Positions 60,383 to 64,000 of a stretch of 64,000 bases of DNA are shown piece by piece (position 1 is the first letter of the stretch; each line of letters opens with the position of its first letter). A program made the position numbers and the translations under genes. The stretch covers positions 72,501-136,500 of the forward strand of contig WBZZ01005336.1 of the NCBI GenBank assembly GCA_019918135.1, in the 5' to 3' direction. Under the pieces are notes generated by a model. That model did not search any database and was not told the DNA's origin. It saw only the letters and a program-made list of their open reading frames with translations. The DNA is from Paulinella micropora. Its lineage: Eukaryota; Cercozoa; Imbricatea; Euglyphida; Paulinellidae.

Positions 60383-63300
60383 ATGACTAGACTTTATATC
60401 TGTTGCGGAGTGGAAGAGCAGCGATGGACAGTGGCGGAGTCGGAACGCGAACTTGCTCGGGTCCGGACAGAATGGGCCTCCCTGGGCTTAACTGTTGAAC
60501 GGCAACGTTCGTATGTGCTTGGGTCGTCGCGCCACGCCTTGTGCAACAGCCAAGAGCTAATAGTCATGGTGTTTTCTCCTTCTCCTTCTTCTTCTGCCGC
60601 TGCTGCCGTGGGACAGGAAGCGAGCGACAGCGGCTGCTTTAGGCGCAGTATTACGGCAGCAGGCCCCGAGCTGGAGCCGGTGGAGTCAGCGCGTTGGTTA
60701 CGAATGGCAGTAGAGGCCGGGGGGTGCGCAAGCAGTCGACTAGTGCAGCAGCTGCCGGCGCTGGCAGGTAGTCTGCTCGGCCTAGGTAGCTTTTATTCTC
60801 CGCAAGAAAAGCGTTGGAGCAGCGGTCACCACGAGCTGGCGTGCGCGCTCGTGGCGCTCTGCCACTCTGCTCTACTCTGCCCCCAGGGCCACGACAAAGT
60901 GTCAGTGGCTCTGTTGCTGTGGGCCAGCAGCGAAAGTTGCCAGGACGAAGTGTGCAGCTGTGCGGCTCCCTTGCTGGACATTACCAACTGGGAGAAGCTT
61001 GTTTGGCAACTGTTGGCAGACCTGTGCCGTTCTGGCGCTTCAGCGGCGCACCCGCCCGTCGTCATCGTCGGCGCAGCGGCAGCTGCTGCTGACTACCGCG
61101 CCAGGCTGCTGGACACTGTACTGCATCGGCTGGCTCAGGTGCGAGATCGCTTTGTGCACCTGAATCGCGCTCAAGCTGCTTGGGTGCCTCTGTGGCTGCA
61201 CTGGCACAGCAGGACCCCTCTGCCCTGCGCTGGTCCGCCCACCCCTCCCGTGCCGCCGCCCCCGCCGGGCCTGGCTCTGGCCTGGGAAATGTGCGCAGAG
61301 CTGTCGCGGCAGTCGGGTCTACCTTGGACCGAAGAGGCGGAAGCTCGTCCGTCCCCGCTGGACGTTTGCCTGTCCTGGTTGTCGAGCCCTCCGAAGAAGG
61401 CTGGCAATCAGGGGGGAGCGACGGAGGCCAGCGCCACAGCTACTGATGCTGCCGCCGGCCCCGGCCCGGGGGGGGAGGGCCGGGTCCCCCTATCCCCCGC
61501 CTGTGCTTGGTGGGCGGACTCTGCGCGTGCCCGCGCGCTGCTCAGCGCGGGCTCCCTGCCGGCGGGGCCGGCACAGACGACCTGGTGCGCCCGTCGTTGG
61601 TTTAGTTCCGGTCTGGCAGAGCACGCCGCCTGGTCGCAGCCCGTACTGATTCCCAGAGCAGCCGCTCATGCCAGTGACGGCGACGATGACGACGACTGCT
61701 TTGGGCGGGACGAGCGCTGGTTCCGGGCCTACACCGACTGGTTCGCGGCCGGGGCCGCTAGCGCCCAGACGTCAGACCTCGATAAGTGCTACCAACTTGC
61801 CTTAGCCGTCCTCCTCTGCACCGGCCGCTGCTGCCGGGTGCGGCCCGACGCTTTGCCTTGTGAGGCGGTTTGGGGCGCTGATTGGGTGCAGGCGGGCCTG
61901 GTGCGCCGTGGGGTTGGCGGTAGGGGTGTGTACCTGATCCCTTGCGCAGGTTCCAGCCCCAGCTGCAGTTCCGCACAGGACGACGACCGCGCCCGGCCGC
62001 CCCCGGCCCCCGCACGCTTTTGGCTCCGCCTGGCCGGCGCGTTAGAGCACAGCCAGCACGACCAGCACGGCCAGCACAGCCAGCCGGCCGGCCAGGCGTC
62101 CGGCGGGGGCAGCCTCGCGGCGGGCGCGGCGGAGCTGTCTGGGCTGGTTAAGGCGCTGAGTAAGGACGAGAGCATCAAGCTGCGCGCCTGGTTGTACGAC
62201 GCCTGCTCGCGGGGCCCGACCGCGGCGGCCGGAGGGCTTGTGCCCCTGGCGGGAGACTCTGGGGGGGGGTGCCATCTGCCTGACACTCTTGTACCTCCGC
62301 GTCCGACTGGCGGGCGATCGCCCGCCAGCCCCCAAGCAGCGCCCCGCCGGGGGTGTGTGCTGCTGCTGGCGGCTGTCTAGGCACGGTGACGTGCTCAAGC
62401 TGTCCCTCCGGCCCGGCGCGTGTTGGGAAGCACTGTGCGCTTGCGCCCGGCAGCTGCTGCGGGCGCTGGGCACCGACGACCTGACGACGACGGCGGGGGC
62501 AGAAGCGGGGGCTGGACGTTTGCTGTGCGCCCAGGCGGAGCGCCTGTACCGACTGCAGGCAGAACGGCTTGACCATCCTCCGAGCGGTCTCAGTCTGGCG
62601 AGCTGTTTTCCGGGCTGGCCTCTGGCTCGCACTTGCCCGGAGCTCTCGTTGGGCGACTTGGGGGTGAGTTGGCTGTGCGCCTGGCAAGCGGAGCTAGAAG
62701 CTGCGCGCGGGCCTGCGGACAGCCGGTGCATAACTTGGCGGCCGGGTGCCAGGGCGGGCCGGCGTGCGCTGTGGCACTGCCTGTGGCAACTGCAGGCCAT
62801 TGACCTAGAGTCTTGCACGCTGGTGCTGGCGCCGGCCGAGTGGCGAGCCTGGCTAGCCGTGGTCCACCCGTGCTTTACGCCCGCCGGGCTGCTAGCCACC
62901 CCCCGCCCCGGAGAGACCACGCGGTGGCGCCGCGTGCTGGTAGTGCTGGACGTGCCTCGCAAGACCTTGTGGGCCTGGCATGCCGGGCAGAGCACGCCCG
63001 TGCACTGCAGCCGGCGGCTTGGAGACGCCGAGGCTCAGCGGCTGCTGAAGCAGTCCTCGGCCCTAGTGCTGGCGGGGGCGCCGGGCGGGTTGGGTTCACT
63101 GCCGGTGCGTACGCGGCAGCTGCTTTCCATGCTCAATTTCTCTCGTGTATTCGTAGCGTGGCGGGCACGGCGCTCGCTGGCCTCAATAGGACAAGCGATG
63201 CCTGGCGCCTGGTCTGTGCCGCGCCACTTGGTCAGCTCCGCCTAGGCACCCCCAGCAGGGGGCGGGGGGCCTTGCCGCGACCTGCCCCGCCCCGCCGTCG

Positions 63301-64000
63301 GACAGCGCTGGAAGCCCTTGCAAGTGGGCTATCGCTTGCTGGCAGGCGGCGGCCCGCCCCTGTTGCTGGCCAGATTCCACGAGCTGCAGGCTCTGCTGGG
63401 CGGCGGGGGCCCACTGGAAGATGCGGAGCCGGGCCTGGAGCCGGCAGTTCGGGATGTGTGGCGCAACAGGTTCTGGCAGCGCCCTCGCGCCCCGCGCTCT
63501 TTCAAGCGTCTCAGCCCGGCAGAACGCGCGGCAGTTCGGAAGGGCTGGCTCATTGCGGAGCATAACAGCTGGGCGGACTTGCGTGCACTGCTGCTGCAGC
63601 AACAGCCCGCCAAGCCCGCTAAGCTCCCTAGCCAAATCTGGAACCGCTTAGTTGTGGAAGATACCTGCCAATCTTCCCAGGCGCTAGCGGAGCTCTGGGA
63701 CCTATGCCAACAGCCCCGAAACTTTGTCCGCTACCCGCTGGGCGTGCGATCTACCTTGCCTGGCATCTTGTTTGGCACACGGCTGCGTTGGACGCGGACG
63801 CCTTTGTTGTTCTCCGGTTGTCTCCAGGAGCTCGGCCGGCTCGCTAACATCAGGGGAGAGCTCCGCATGGCCGCAAGGACCGCCGTCCTGCTGGTCAGGC
63901 GGCTAGATTCTCCTCTGGCGGGTTGGCCGCCAGCGCCAATCCGCCAACGCTCGTCGTCTTCGTCGACCAAGTGCCGCCTGTTGGTCTGCGACATAGCCTG
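60383..64000 (+). pseudogene. Large unknown gene, broken, runs off the window
   Basis: Starts at ATG 60383 (MTRLYICCGVEEQRWTVAES). More than 1,200 codons are visible. The frame changes at a G run (62,261-62,269); TAG 63243-63245 then interrupts with no change of frame, and the same frame is open to the window end. The protein is rich in Leu, Ala, Trp and Cys, with Pro-rich linkers near 61,235-61,265 and no membrane segment. No domain could be assigned; polymerase-type motifs such as NADFDGD were looked for and not found. Near the end NSWADLRALLLQQQ and RNFVRYPLGVRSTLPGILFG show normal coding composition. Confidence 0.55.

Noticed and set aside
21635-63245. Reassigned genetic code (stop codons as amino acids)
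   Set aside because: TAA, TAG and TGA all occur in frame, while other genes appear to end normally at each of them, so no single reassignment explains the data.

Overview
The window reads as eukaryotic DNA carrying a decayed giant-virus-like (Nucleocytoviricota-type) insertion. Positions 1 to about 6,890 are AT-rich and eukaryotic: tRNA-derived SINEs with (TTA)n tails, two intron-containing genes with clean GT-AG introns (a SET-domain gene and a DUF7869/KDZ-type transposase-like gene, only 3 bases apart), and an array of palindromic 18-mers. From about 6,900 to 64,000 the DNA is mostly GC-rich and its genes are of large-DNA-virus type. Host and virus cannot be identified from the sequence. 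No capsid protein, B-family DNA polymerase or packaging ATPase was recognised here.

Layout. 6.9-9.6 kb: two broken secreted/adhesive protein genes (EGF plus discoidin-like domains; Ser/Val repeat protein). 10.1-18.5 kb: two paralogous SF3 (D5-like) helicases on the minus strand with different N-termini (one HNH-like), separated by a tandem array of about 133-bp units and a remnant of a third helicase copy. 19.3-23.5 kb: a protein-kinase-like gene, a membrane protein, and a truncated kinase copy. 23.5-26.4 kb: a fragment of a very GC-rich, Cys-rich extracellular protein gene, truncated at both ends. 26.8-29.5 kb: a Sel1-repeat gene, a divergent acidic-tract gene and a Sel1 fragment. 29.5-39.2 kb: a repeat field of foldback elements and associated modules, with scraps of coding sequence (MYND finger, coiled coils). 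39.3-40.0 kb: a small basic protein with RNA polymerase II CTD-like heptads. 41.5-51.9 kb (minus): a type II membrane protein, a highly divergent RNA polymerase second-largest subunit (RPB2) carrying several palindromic inserts, and an unknown large gene. 52.2-59.1 kb: a giant secreted/membrane protein gene. 59.0-60.2 kb: a kinase-fold protein. 60.4-64.0 kb: an unknown large gene that runs off the window.

How it fits together: RPB2 and the SF3 helicases would be the transcription and replication machinery of a large DNA virus; the kinases, Sel1 proteins and signal-peptide proteins are typical accessory and host-interaction genes. Most large genes carry frameshifts (several next to C/G runs) and, separately, in-frame stops of all three kinds with no change of frame. 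This fits an endogenised, decaying element best. Assembly errors in homopolymers could explain some of the frameshifts but not the in-frame stops.
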